64,000 nt of DNA, from the NCBI GenBank assembly GCA_910585945.1, contig CAJUHZ010000004.1:62001-126000 (forward strand), read 5' to 3'. The notes beneath the pieces are model-generated. The model did no database searches and was not told the origin of the DNA. It worked only from the letters and a program-made list of their open reading frames with translations. Below, in pieces: positions 33,086 through 42,526 of this stretch (positions are counted from its first letter, which is position 1; every line of letters begins with the position of its first letter). This DNA is from an uncultured Bilophila sp. (GTDB lineage: Bacteria; Desulfobacterota; Desulfovibrionia; Desulfovibrionales; Desulfovibrionaceae). The position numbers and the translations under genes were made by a program.

Positions 33086-34956
33086 TATCTCTCCTTGGGC
33101 GGCAGGGTGGCCAGGGCCGCTTCCAGTTGGCGGATGGTGTACAGATCCCGCAGAACAAGGGGGCTTTTCGCCAGAAACCCCCTGGGGAAAATGGCTGTCA
33201 CCGGGATGCTGACGCTCCCCAGCGCCCGCAGCAGGGCCTCGCCGTCAGGGTCCGGCCTTGTCAGATCCACCCTGACAAGACGCAGCCCGTAACGAGCCGC
33301 CAGAGCATCAAGGCGCTCCGGCGTAAGGACGGTGCGCTCCAGCACCTTGCACGAAGGGCACCAGTCCGCGGTAAATTCCACAAGCAGCGCTTCCTTGCCG
33401 AGAGCCGCCTGAAAGCCTTGCGCGCTGAACGGCGTCCACACGGCGACAGGCTCCGGCCGCAGGCTCCACCACGCGCCTCCCGTGATAAGCGCCACGGCCG
33501 CAAGGCCGACAAGCGCGCGCTGCACAGGCGGGGCGGCAAGCCCCCCCCACCGGCCCCATATCCAGGCCGCGAATGCAGCCAGCAGCAGCACGGCCAACGC
33601 GCCAAGGCGGAGCGAGCCGGGAAGGATGGAAAGCAGATACAGCGCCGTCCCCATGAGAAAAAAGCCGACAATCCGCTCCATGACAAGCATCCATGCTCCC
33701 GGTCGCGGAAGAAAACGGATCGCATCCGGCCACCCCGCCAAAAGCAGATGTGGAAGCGCCATGCCCAGGCCGGCAGCCGCAAAAACCATGAAAAGCACGG
33801 GCAACGGCTGCAACACCGCCCAGCCGAGCACTCCGCCGAGCAAGGGTCCGCCGCACGGCGTAGCCAGAAGCGTGGCCATAAGCCCGGCGCTGTACGCGCG
33901 CATCTTCGGATTGCCGGAAGAAACGCCCTTGAAATCAAGGACCGGCAGGGTAAACACGTCAAACATGGACAACGCGAGCAGAAAAACGACGATCATCAAA
34001 CCATACACCACGCCGATTTTCTGAAAAAGCCCGCCCCAGGCCATGCCAAAACCGCCCACGCACAACGCCAGCCCCACAAACCAGGTCATGACTCCGGCAG
34101 CGAAAAACAGCGAGTGTTCCCGCAGGCGCATCCGCCGCCTCGCCTGATCTTCATGGCCGGAAACAGCGAGCAGGCCGGAAAACTTGATGGCAAGAACCGG
34201 CAAGACGCACGGCATGAAATTGAGCAGAAGCCCGGCCGCCAGACCGAACAAAACGGCGCTTCCCAACGCCTCCGGCTCCAGATCCGCCTGAAAAAACCGG
34301 GGGACGAACGTGTCGAACGCCGTCTTTGCGGCAGTCTCCACCGCCGGAGCGCTGTCAGACGCCGCGCTGCTTTCCGCCGGCCGTACGGCAACCTGCCCGG
34401 AAGGAACAGGGGAAAGACTCCCCTCTGTCTGCCGCATGGCGGCACGGTAGGCGTCCCCCCACGCGACGTCCGCCAGAGCAGGCGGTTGGGACGGCGCTTT
34501 GAGTCGCGTCTCCACATGCGCCGGCATGCAATTGCGGGCGGAACACAGCAGAAGGGAAAGCTTCGCCCGCACGCTCCCTTCTCGCGCCGCGCTTGCGGGG
34601 AGCGTCACCCATACAGAGAAACGCCCCTCATACACCAGAACGCGACGAGAAGGATCCAGGGCGTCCTGTCGGGCGACGCCCGGCGGATACGCCACAAGGA
34701 AAGCAAGTGGTTCCCCCCGGTCATCCAAAAGCTCAAGGCGAGTGGGCAAAGCGCCCGTGTCGTCATGGGCATAGGCATGGTAGCCGGGCGGAAGGGTGAC
34801 CAGGAGCGCCGCCGCCACTGCTCCCCCTTCCATTCCGGCATATTCCACGGCCACGTCCGGCAAGGGCGTTTGATCCGCCCGCACGGACTCCGCACGGGGA
34901 AAAATCGCCCCCATCGCCACAAAACACAGCAAAATAAAAAAGATACGAAAACGCAT
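33085..34956 (-). CDS. dsbD: thiol:disulfide interchange protein DsbD
   Basis: A 623-residue protein that carries electrons from cytoplasmic thioredoxin across the inner membrane to periplasmic thiols. Signal peptide (MRFRIFFILLCFVAMGAIFP), periplasmic alpha domain (about 30-190, with CSARNC), eight-helix transmembrane domain with the redox pair in NFMPCVLP and LATPCGGP, and a thioredoxin-like gamma domain with W-C533-PS-C536-K. All six expected Cys are present. The MRFR start gives the signal peptide; a reading from 35049 runs up to the tRNA gene and is rejected. No strong ribosome site is seen. Confidence 0.92.
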   Translation of the reverse strand: MRFRIFFILLCFVAMGAIFPRAESVRADQTPLPDVAVEYAGMEGGAVAAALLVTLPPGYHAYAHDDTGALPTRLELLDDRGEPLAFLVAYPPGVARQDALDPSRRVLVYEGRFSVWVTLPASAAREGSVRAKLSLLLCSARNCMPAHVETRLKAPSQPPALADVAWGDAYRAAMRQTEGSLSPVPSGQVAVRPAESSAASDSAPAVETAAKTAFDTFVPRFFQADLEPEALGSAVLFGLAAGLLLNFMPCVLPVLAIKFSGLLAVSGHEDQARRRMRLREHSLFFAAGVMTWFVGLALCVGGFGMAWGGLFQKIGVVYGLMIVVFLLALSMFDVFTLPVLDFKGVSSGNPKMRAYSAGLMATLLATPCGGPLLGGVLGWAVLQPLPVLFMVFAAAGLGMALPHLLLAGWPDAIRFLPRPGAWMLVMERIVGFFLMGTALYLLSILPGSLRLGALAVLLLAAFAAWIWGRWGGLAAPPVQRALVGLAAVALITGGAWWSLRPEPVAVWTPFSAQGFQAALGKEALLVEFTADWCPSCKVLERTVLTPERLDALAARYGLRLVRVDLTRPDPDGEALLRALGSVSIPVTAIFPRGFLAKSPLVLRDLYTIRQLEAALATLPPKER

Positions 34957-34999
34957 GTCCGGAAGGTACACTTTTTTTTCATTCGGAGCAAAAAAAATC

Positions 35000-35028
35000 T
35001 TGACTCCAATCCCGGATGCGGCTAAACG
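35000..35028 (+). promoter_or_regulatory. sigma-70 promoter of tRNA-Lys
   Basis: TTGACT (35000-35005), 17-base spacer, TAAACG (35023-35028), ending 21 bases before the tRNA 5' end. Confidence 0.55.
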
Positions 35029-35049
35029 TCTTTTCACGCCGCGAGGCAC

Positions 35050-35125
<76 letters not shown>

Positions 35126-35136
35126 GACAAACGATA

Positions 35137-35165
35137 AAGCCCACCAGATGGTGGGCTTTTTCTTT
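35137..35165 (+). terminator. rho-independent terminator after tRNA-Lys
   Basis: AAAGCCCACC-AGA-TGGTGGGCTTTTTC: a 9-10 bp stem followed by a T-run, 11 bases after the tRNA. Confidence 0.85.
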
Positions 35166-35192
35166 ACCTCAAATACAAATCGGGCGGAAAAC

Positions 35193-35522
35193 ATGAAAAA
35201 AGTGGGAATCATCAGATGCCGGCAAACGGAAGATCTCTGCCCCGGCACAACAGATTTGATCTGCGCCAGCGAGGGCAAGAGCGCTTTTGCCGAGCTTGGC
35301 CCCTGCACCGTGATCGGTTTTGTCTCATGCGGCGGCTGCCCGGGCAAACAGGCGGCGGCGCGGGCCAAAGTCCTGAAGGATCGCGGCGCGGAAGCGATTT
35401 TTCTGGCCTCCTGCATCGGCAAGGGATCGCCCATGGGCTTTCCCTGCCCCAACGCGGAAAAGATGCTGGAGACGGTTCGCAAGGCTGTTGAAGGCGTGCC
35501 CGTTTACGATCACACGCATTAG
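35193..35522 (+). CDS. CGGC domain-containing protein
   Basis: A 109-residue Cys-rich cytoplasmic protein with the eponymous SCGGCPGKQAAARAK motif and further Cys in IIRCRQTEDLCPG, LICAS, LASCIGKG and GFPCPN. CGGC proteins are thought to bind a metal and occur in anaerobes; their function is not established. GGCGG lies before the ATG at MKKVGIIRC. An in-frame extension to 35100 would run from inside the tRNA gene and through its terminator, so it is rejected. Confidence 0.88.
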   Translation: MKKVGIIRCRQTEDLCPGTTDLICASEGKSAFAELGPCTVIGFVSCGGCPGKQAAARAKVLKDRGAEAIFLASCIGKGSPMGFPCPNAEKMLETVRKAVEGVPVYDHTH

Positions 35523-35803
35523 TCATCTTTATTAATGATAATACTTTGTACCGCCAGACGCGAACCTGACGCGGCGCGAAAAGCGCCATGAATGAGTCCA
35601 AAACCACGTTTTTTGGCGGATGATCTTCGTCATTCAGCCCCGGGGCTGAATGACGAGCGGGACAAGCGCGGAAAAAACGTGGTTTGTGTGACTGTTGATG
35701 CCCGGAATTCAAGCGGGGGGGGGTGAGCAGATCCCAGCATTTCACAATGCCCCGCTCTACCCTTGGCTTGCGCTATCCGCCGTCCCCAGCGTATAAAATG
35801 TGC
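35523..35803. other. 281-nt spacer with a nested palindrome
   Basis: No gene. The first 40 bases are AT-rich (TTTATTAATGATAATACT). The middle holds the nested inverted repeat at 35601-35685; the right part carries a G8 run (35715-35722). Confidence 0.55.
35601..35685. repeat. concentric nested inverted repeat (85 bp)
   Basis: Inner part: CGTCATTCAGCCCC at 35628-35641 followed directly by its exact reverse complement (35642-35655), a 28-bp perfect palindrome. Outer part: AAACCACGTTTTTT (35601-35614) is exactly complementary to AAAAAACGTGGTTT (35672-35685). The two centres differ by only 1.5 bases, so the whole segment can form a cruciform or a strong RNA hairpin with one internal bulge. Confidence 0.8.
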
Positions 35804-36784
35804 ATGACGCCGATTTATTTTGTGTTTCCCGCCTCTCACCGCGCGGGGTGGTCCGAACCTCTGAAGGAAGCCGCGTGCGGGCGATGCTCCGTGAACGAGG
35901 CTGCTCCCTATTTCAAAGACGGCAAGGACGTTTTTTTGCTCCAGGCGTGGATGCTCCTGCGCGGGGAAGAAACGCCTTTTTCCTTTCATTTGGTCGAAAG
36001 GGCCGTGCCAAAACAGATCTGCGTGTTCCATTATGACACGGCACGCATCAAACACGGACTGTTCGACTGCTTTTCCATCGTCATTCGTGTGGACCGGCCG
36101 GCTGTGCCGTATGCAGATATCATTGCGGAACAACACCCTGTACTGGACAATCCGGTACGCTATCTTCCGCACTGGGTTCAGCCGGGCATCACGCGCCGGG
36201 AAGCGGCGCGGGAAAATCGGCTTGAACGTGTGGCTCTGGTGGGAAACCGTCAGTACCACCCTGCCTTTGTGTCCGATCCCTATTTTCTGGAGCGGCTTGC
36301 TAAGCTGGGGATCAAGCTTGTGGCTCTCGGGCCGGACGCGTGGACGAACTTTGCGGACATTGATGCCGTTGTCGCGTTGCGCCCGTGGATCGCGCCACGC
36401 GTCTTGCGGACAAAGCCGCCTGTGAAGCTGCTCAATGCCTGGGCGGCGGGCACGCCGGCCCTGCTCGGGCCGGAACCGGCGTATCGCGCTCTGCGCCTTG
36501 ACCCGTTGGACTACCTGGAAGTGACGGGGCCGGAAAGCGTGCTGAGCGCGCTGCGGCAGTTGAAGGAGACGCCAGGACTATACGCCGCCATGCGTGAGCG
36601 GTGCCAGGCACGGGCTGACGAATACGCGTGGGAAAACGTAAAGGGAAAATGGCTTGATCTCTTTACGTATGCCGTCAGCCGCAAAAATGCTCCCACTCCA
36701 GGCATTGTGTGCAAGTTTGCGCGTTATCAGGCCGTGCGGGCGTACAACAGCGTGCTGCGACGTACAGGATTGTGGAACGACTAG
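35804..36784 (+). CDS. GT-B-like glycosyltransferase-family protein, copy B
   Basis: A 326-residue paralogue of the protein at 5614-6597. The two align from end to end: MTPIYFVFP at the start, FSFHLVERAV, ICVFHYDTARIKHGLFDCFSI-type block, LPHWVQPG, LERVALVGNRQY, KLLNAWAAGTPALLGPEPAYRALR, PLDYLEVTGPES and a closing RRTGLWND. No signal peptide or TM. The start is set by alignment with copy A; an ATG two codons earlier (35798) is equally possible and neither has a good ribosome site. Stands alone between a nested palindrome and a MITE-like repeat, so it may have been copied or moved. Function inferred only from the GT-B-like C-terminal half. Confidence 0.65.
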   Translation: MTPIYFVFPASHRAGWSEPLKEAACGRCSVNEAAPYFKDGKDVFLLQAWMLLRGEETPFSFHLVERAVPKQICVFHYDTARIKHGLFDCFSIVIRVDRPAVPYADIIAEQHPVLDNPVRYLPHWVQPGITRREAARENRLERVALVGNRQYHPAFVSDPYFLERLAKLGIKLVALGPDAWTNFADIDAVVALRPWIAPRVLRTKPPVKLLNAWAAGTPALLGPEPAYRALRLDPLDYLEVTGPESVLSALRQLKETPGLYAAMRERCQARADEYAWENVKGKWLDLFTYAVSRKNAPTPGIVCKFARYQAVRAYNSVLRRTGLWND

Positions 36785-36787
36785 GGG

Positions 36788-36943
36788 CAGCCCTCATGAA
36801 AGCCCGCCCGCTGCAAAGCTGTTTTTGACCCTGCGGCGTTGCGGGGCAAACATTGACTGGCGTGCAAGACAGCTTCCCCGATGTTTGCCCCTTGCCGGCC
36901 GGAAAATCCCGGCTTTTCGCGGACGGCGTTTTCATGAGGGCTG
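36788..36943. repeat. 156-bp MITE-like inverted-repeat element (dispersed repeat copy 3)
   Basis: Bounded by CAGCCCTCATGAAA (36788-36801) and its exact reverse complement (36930-36943). An inner pair GGGGCAAACAT (36843-36853) and ATGTTTGCCCC (36881-36891) is also perfect. It contains no coding frame. Its right end matches 311-341 at 30 of 31 positions, and its whole reverse complement aligns with 9838-9965. It begins 3 bases after the stop of the copy B gene. I see no clear target-site duplication. Confidence 0.8.
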
Positions 36944-36992
36944 ACACTGGATCCTCTTGCCCTCCCATGCGGCATGGGCTATAAAGTCTGGC

Positions 36993-38045
<1,053 letters not shown>

Positions 38046-38066
38046 GGGGAACCCGGAATACGGGAG

Positions 38067-38094
38067 TTGCGCACTCCGCGCTTCTTCCTATAGT
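38067..38094 (+). promoter_or_regulatory. candidate promoter for grpE-mla
   Basis: TTGCGC (38067-38072), 16 bases, TATAGT (38089-38094), with overlapping TATAAA just after. GGAGT/ACTCC around TTGCGC form a short inverted repeat. No CIRCE operator or sigma-32 consensus is visible. Confidence 0.35.
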
Positions 38095-38195
38095 ATAAAA
38101 AAATTCATCGTGATCCGCGGGACAAATCATGAGCCGGCGGCAAACGCCGCCGGGTCTGCCGGTTCCACAGCTCCCACAGGATCAAGGAGTGCTCC

Positions 38196-38768
38196 ATGAC
38201 AAACCGCACCGACTCCGACTGTTTCCCCCAACAGGACGCCCCTGACGTTGAAGCCGCGCAACGCGCCCGGATCGACGAAGACGCCGCGCAAAATCTTGAA
38301 GAACAATGCCGCGCCGTGGTCTGCCCCGCGTGCGAGGTCAAACGCGAAGCCGACGACGTGCGCTTGCGCGCTCTGGCGGAGATGGAAAATTTCAAGAAAC
38401 GCCTCCAGCGCGAGCACGACGAACAGATCCGCTACGCGACGGAAAACGTCCTGGCGGATCTGCTGCCCGCGCTGGACAGCCTTGATCTGGCCATCCGCTA
38501 CGGAAGCCGCGAGGCCGCCTGCAAAGACATGCTGACCGGCGTGACCATGACGCGCAAGCTCCTGCTGGATTCGCTCAAGCCGTACGGCTTCGCGCCCGTG
38601 GGCGAGGTCGGTGAACCCTTTGATCCCGAAATCCACGAAGCGATGAGTTACGAAGACAGCGACGATCTGCCGGCCAACCATGTCAGTTCGCTGATGCAGA
38701 AAGGATACACGCTGAAAGGCCGCCTGCTCCGGCCGGCCAAAGTGGCGGTAAGCCGTTCCCCCCAATGA
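38196..38768 (+). CDS. grpE: nucleotide exchange factor GrpE
   Basis: A 190-residue co-chaperone that releases ADP from DnaK. The long N-terminal coil (residues 47-85, RALAEMENFKKRLQREHDEQ) leads to the head domain with LLPALDSLDLAI, GVTMTRKLLLDSL and the closing GEPFDPEIHEAMSYE block. A CPAC motif (43-46) at the start of the coil, plus Cys at 9 and 38, is unusual. AAGGAG precedes the ATG. The stop overlaps the mlaE-like start (ATGA), an unexpected coupling; dnaK and dnaJ are not adjacent. Confidence 0.95.
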   Translation: MTNRTDSDCFPQQDAPDVEAAQRARIDEDAAQNLEEQCRAVVCPACEVKREADDVRLRALAEMENFKKRLQREHDEQIRYATENVLADLLPALDSLDLAIRYGSREAACKDMLTGVTMTRKLLLDSLKPYGFAPVGEVGEPFDPEIHEAMSYEDSDDLPANHVSSLMQKGYTLKGRLLRPAKVAVSRSPQ

Positions 38769-39952
38769 ATTCTTGCGGAAAGCCGACGCCCGGCCCGGAA
38801 AAAGGGCCGCTTGCCGCAATGGGCGGGCGGCCGCCACGAGTGCGCCTTGAACGCCGCGGGAGCGCCCTGCGCGCTGTTTTCAGCGGCGACTGGCGACTTG
38901 GCGTCGAGCCGGAGGGGCTTTGTGAAGACGCCTCCCTGTCTGTTCCGCTCGCTTCCGCGTCGACGCTGGAACTGACGGCCGACGATCTCGGCGCATGGGA
39001 CAGCAGCCTGCTGGCTGTCTGCGTCCGCTTCCGCCGGGCGGCCGACGCGCGCGGCATTTCCGTCAGCGATGCGGGGCTTCCCGAAGGCGCGCGCAACCTG
39101 GTGAGGCTGGCGCTGACAGTGCCGCCCACCGCCGGCGCAAAGTCGAAGGAGCAGTCTGTCCCCATTCTCGCGGTTATCGGCGGCATGGCCCTGGCTGTGC
39201 CGGAAACGGGGAAAAATATCCTCGCCTTTCTTGGAGAAACGGTTCTCGGCCTGGGACGCCTGCTGCGGGGCAAATCGGCCTGCACGGCGGACAACGTGTG
39301 GCTCTGCCTGCAGGAAGCAAGCATCGAAGCGCTGCCCATCGTCTCGTTGATCAGCCTGCTGGTCGGGTTCATCCTGGCGTTTGTCGGCGTGGTCCAACTG
39401 AGGATGTTCGGGGCCGAAATCTACGTTTCAAGCCTCGTCGCCATTGGCATGACGCGCATCATGGGCGCCATCATGACCGGGATCATCCTTGCCGGACGCA
39501 CGGGCGCTTCCTACGCGGCGGTCATCGGAACCATGCAGGTGAACGAGGAGCTTGACGCGCTGACCACGCTCGGCGTCTCGCCTTCCGATTATCTGCTTCT
39601 GCCGCGTCTGCTGGCGCTCACGGCCATGACGCCGCTCCTGGTGCTGTACGCCGACCTCATGGGCATTTTGGGCGGCTTTGTGGTTGGCGCGGGCATCCTT
39701 GGCCTGGACCCCATGGAGTATTACACATTCACCCGAAAGGGCTTTGGCCTCAGCAACCTGTGGGTAGGCATCCTGCACGGAACCGTTTTCGGGATGGTCA
39801 TCGCCCTTACGGGCTGTTACCAGGGCCTCCGGTGCGGACGCAGCGCGGAGGCGGTAGGCACGGCCACCACGCGGGCCGTGGTGTTTTCCATTGTCGGCAT
39901 TGTGCTGTCCACCGCGGCGCTCACGCTGCTTTGCAACATTTTAGAGCTATGA
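38765..39952 (+). CDS. mlaE: MlaE-type lipid ABC transporter permease with N-terminal STAS-like domain
   Basis: A 395-residue inner-membrane protein. Residues 25-120 form a STAS-like domain (LELTADDLGAWDSSLLAVCVRF, where the Asp-Ser pair recalls MlaB), so MlaB and MlaE appear fused. The permease domain follows with the family blocks ALPIVSLISLLVGFILAF, GAIMTGIILAGRTGASYAA-type and DALTTLGVSPSDYLLLPRL. With MlaF and MlaD it moves phospholipids between inner and outer membrane. Coupled to grpE upstream and mlaF downstream through ATGA overlaps. Confidence 0.9.
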   Translation: MNSCGKPTPGPEKGPLAAMGGRPPRVRLERRGSALRAVFSGDWRLGVEPEGLCEDASLSVPLASASTLELTADDLGAWDSSLLAVCVRFRRAADARGISVSDAGLPEGARNLVRLALTVPPTAGAKSKEQSVPILAVIGGMALAVPETGKNILAFLGETVLGLGRLLRGKSACTADNVWLCLQEASIEALPIVSLISLLVGFILAFVGVVQLRMFGAEIYVSSLVAIGMTRIMGAIMTGIILAGRTGASYAAVIGTMQVNEELDALTTLGVSPSDYLLLPRLLALTAMTPLLVLYADLMGILGGFVVGAGILGLDPMEYYTFTRKGFGLSNLWVGILHGTVFGMVIALTGCYQGLRCGRSAEAVGTATTRAVVFSIVGIVLSTAALTLLCNILEL

Positions 39953-40752
39953 AGATCGTCCCCGGTTCGCCTCTCATCACTGTTCGCGGCCTGACCATCG
40001 CCTATGGCGATTTTGCCGTGCAGCGCAATCTGACGTTCACCATCAACCGGGGGGATGTCTACATCATCATGGGGCCGAGCGGTTGTGGAAAGAGTTCGCT
40101 CCTGCGCGTGCTGACAGGGCTGCAAGCGCCCGCCGCCGGGCAGGTTTTGTACGGCGACAGGGATTTTTGGGCCGAAACGGAGCAGGGCCGCCTTGATATC
40201 CTTTCCCGCACGGGAGTGCTCTTTCAAAGCGGGGCGCTATGGAGTTCCATGACGCTGGCCGAAAACGTGGCCCTGCCCCTGGAACGCCGCACCGGCCTCT
40301 CCCCGGCGGCCGTCCGCGAACAGGCGTCGCTCAAGCTGGCCCTGGTGGGCCTGGCCGGTTTCGAGGATTTCTACCCCTCGGAAATCAGCGGCGGCATGCG
40401 CAAGCGGGCCGGCCTGGCCAGAGCCTTGGCGCTGGATCCGGAGATCGTGTTCTTTGACGAGCCATCCGCCGGCCTTGATCCGCTGAGCGCCGCGCTGCTG
40501 GACGAACTCATTCTCCAGCTCAAGGAAAACCTCGGCATGACCGTGGTGGTGGTGACGCACGATCTGGACAGCATCTTCACCATCGCCACCAACAGTCTTT
40601 TTCTGGATACGGCAACGCACACCATGATCGCGCAGGGCGATCCGCGCGTGCTGCGCGAAGATGCCTCTCTCCCCGAAGCGGTTCGTTTTCTGAACCGCGG
40701 CAAGGAAGGGGGAAACCGCCCTTCGGAAGTTTTCGGATCGCGGAGATCCTGA
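39949..40752 (+). CDS. mlaF: MlaF-type ABC ATPase
   Basis: A 267-residue ATPase energising the Mla transporter. Walker A GPSGCGKS (42-49), FQSGALWSSMTLAEN Q-loop (a Mla-class hallmark), SGGMRKRAGLARAL signature, VFFDEPSAGLDP Walker B and VVTHDLDS H-loop. The start overlaps the mlaE stop by four bases. An 18-base gap separates it from mlaD. Confidence 0.94.
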   Translation: MKIVPGSPLITVRGLTIAYGDFAVQRNLTFTINRGDVYIIMGPSGCGKSSLLRVLTGLQAPAAGQVLYGDRDFWAETEQGRLDILSRTGVLFQSGALWSSMTLAENVALPLERRTGLSPAAVREQASLKLALVGLAGFEDFYPSEISGGMRKRAGLARALALDPEIVFFDEPSAGLDPLSAALLDELILQLKENLGMTVVVVTHDLDSIFTIATNSLFLDTATHTMIAQGDPRVLREDASLPEAVRFLNRGKEGGNRPSEVFGSRRS

Positions 40753-40769
40753 CAAGGCAGGCCATCACC

Positions 40770-41744
40770 ATGAGCAAAACCGCCAACAAAACGCTTATCG
40801 GCGCGTTTGCCGTCGGCGCGGCCGCATTGCTGCTGCTGGCCGTGGCCGTCTTCGGTTCCGGAATGCTGTTCAAGGAAACAGCGCGCTTTGTTCTTTTCTT
40901 TGACCGATCCGTCAGCGGCTTGTCGGTGGGATCGCCCGTGGTTTTCCAGGGCGTGCCCGTCGGGCGCGTGACGGACATCCGGCTTGTCGGCAATCTGGAC
41001 AAACTCTCGTTTGCCGCGCCGGTGTTCATTGAACTCGACCTCGAAAACCAGCGTTTCATGAGCGAAGGGAACGAGGATCTGGAGCGCAAGGACTACCTGG
41101 ACGAACTCATCCGACACGGCTTGCGCGCCAATCTCGCCACCCAGAGCCTGCTCACCGGGCAGCTTATGGTGGAACTGAGCTTCGTCCGCGGAGGCGACCC
41201 TGCCGACGCGCAGGTGACGGAAGCCTTCGGAGTGCCGCGCATTCCCACCATTCCCTCCAAACTGGACAGCATCTGGCACAAGCTGACCACGCTCCCCATC
41301 GAGCAGATCGCCGCCAATATCCTGTCCGTGTCGCAAGGGCTTGACAGGGCGGTCAACGGCGGCCACTTTCAGCGCATGATCGCGGGCATGGACGAACTGC
41401 TTGCCCAGGTGCGCGAACTTTCCGTCCATGTGGACGCCACGCTCAAATCCGTCCATACTCTGGCGGATGCGTGCGCGGATCTGGCCGACAAGGCCACGCC
41501 GGGCCTTACCCGCGCGCTTGACGAAACGGCCAGAACGCTCGTGTCGGTTTCCACCGCCGCAAAACAGGCGGAAAAAACAATGCTCGCGGCCAACGGCATC
41601 GTGGACGGGAACAGCCTGACCGTCATTGAACTGACCAGGGCGTTGCGTGAAATTTCAGACGCCGCGCGCGCCGTGCGCGTACTGGCCAACACGCTTGAAC
41701 GCAATCCGGAAATCCTCCTGAGGGGCAAGGGAGCCAGACAATGA
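40770..41744 (+). CDS. mlaD: MlaD/MCE-domain lipid-binding protein
   Basis: A 324-residue protein anchored by one N-terminal TM helix (about 9-31). The MCE domain (about 38-120) has FDRSVSGLSVGSPVVFQGVPVGRV and the family loop after it. A long helical tail (about 165-320) follows, with VHVDATLKSVHTLADACADL-like heptads, as in the PqiB/MlaD-type tunnel proteins. It forms the periplasmic ring through which lipid passes. The stop overlaps the next start (ATGA). Confidence 0.92.
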   Translation: MSKTANKTLIGAFAVGAAALLLLAVAVFGSGMLFKETARFVLFFDRSVSGLSVGSPVVFQGVPVGRVTDIRLVGNLDKLSFAAPVFIELDLENQRFMSEGNEDLERKDYLDELIRHGLRANLATQSLLTGQLMVELSFVRGGDPADAQVTEAFGVPRIPTIPSKLDSIWHKLTTLPIEQIAANILSVSQGLDRAVNGGHFQRMIAGMDELLAQVRELSVHVDATLKSVHTLADACADLADKATPGLTRALDETARTLVSVSTAAKQAEKTMLAANGIVDGNSLTVIELTRALREISDAARAVRVLANTLERNPEILLRGKGARQ

Positions 41745-42370
41745 TCGCTCGCTCTTTCCTGTGCGCGGCGGTGCTCGCCGCAACACTCCCGCTGGCGGGT
41801 TGCGGCCGCAGCCCGGCCACGAATTTTTACATGTTTTCGCCGCTGATGCCGGTCACGGCTCCGCTGTCGTCCGCCGCCCCGGTTTCCACCCTTGCGGCGG
41901 ACACGGAGCCGGGACCGCAAGTGGCGGTGATCGTCGGGGTTCCGGCGTATCTGGATCGCCCGCAGATGGTGGTTCGCGGCGGCAACGGCGTGAGCGTCCG
42001 CCTTGGCGACTACCACCAGTGGAGCGAACCCGTGGCTGACGGCGTGACCCGCGTGTTGTGCGACCGTCTCTGCGCCGCACTCGCTCCAGCCCGGGGGCTG
42101 GCCTTCCCCCTGCGCGCGGCCTTGCCGGCCGAGTGGCGCATCTCCGTGGATATCGCCCGGCTGGACGGTTCTCCCGACGGAGAGGCGACGCTTGAAGCCC
42201 TGTGGACCCTTGGCCCCGCTCAGGGCGCGGCGGAAACAGCCGCGGGACGTTTCACATCGCGTATTCCGGTAGGGAGCGACATGGCGGCGCTGGCCGAAGC
42301 GGAAAGCGTTCTGCTCGTCCGTCTTGCGGAAACGCTGGCCACGGAGCTGGCAAACGTCATGCGCCGGTAA
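41741..42370 (+). CDS. ABC-type transport auxiliary lipoprotein (PqiC-like)
   Basis: A 209-residue lipoprotein with lipobox LAGC (Cys 21). The blocks VGVPAYLDRPQMVVR and DYHQWSEPVADGVTRVL match the PqiC/DUF330 family, which sits at the outer membrane and partners MCE proteins. Here it takes the place of MlaA/MlaC, neither of which is nearby, so this is a hybrid Mla/Pqi gene set. It closes the grpE-mla run; a 156-base spacer follows. Confidence 0.88.
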   Translation: MIARSFLCAAVLAATLPLAGCGRSPATNFYMFSPLMPVTAPLSSAAPVSTLAADTEPGPQVAVIVGVPAYLDRPQMVVRGGNGVSVRLGDYHQWSEPVADGVTRVLCDRLCAALAPARGLAFPLRAALPAEWRISVDIARLDGSPDGEATLEALWTLGPAQGAAETAAGRFTSRIPVGSDMAALAEAESVLLVRLAETLATELANVMRR

Positions 42371-42526
42371 TGTGCTCCGGGGCGTTCTCCGCGACGTCCC
42401 CCACAGACGCGCCTGTTTCATCCGCCCCGCAACCCCTGCCTCACGCCGCGGCCAGGCGCTCCGGCCCCCGAGGCGTCCCCGCATGGTCAACAAGGGCGGG
42501 GAGATACAGTTGAAAAAGGAGAAGCC

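Noticed and set aside
38046..38195. CIRCE heat-shock operator before grpE
   Set aside because: No TTAGCACTC-N9-GAGTGCTAA; the short GGAGT/ACTCC pair is too weak.
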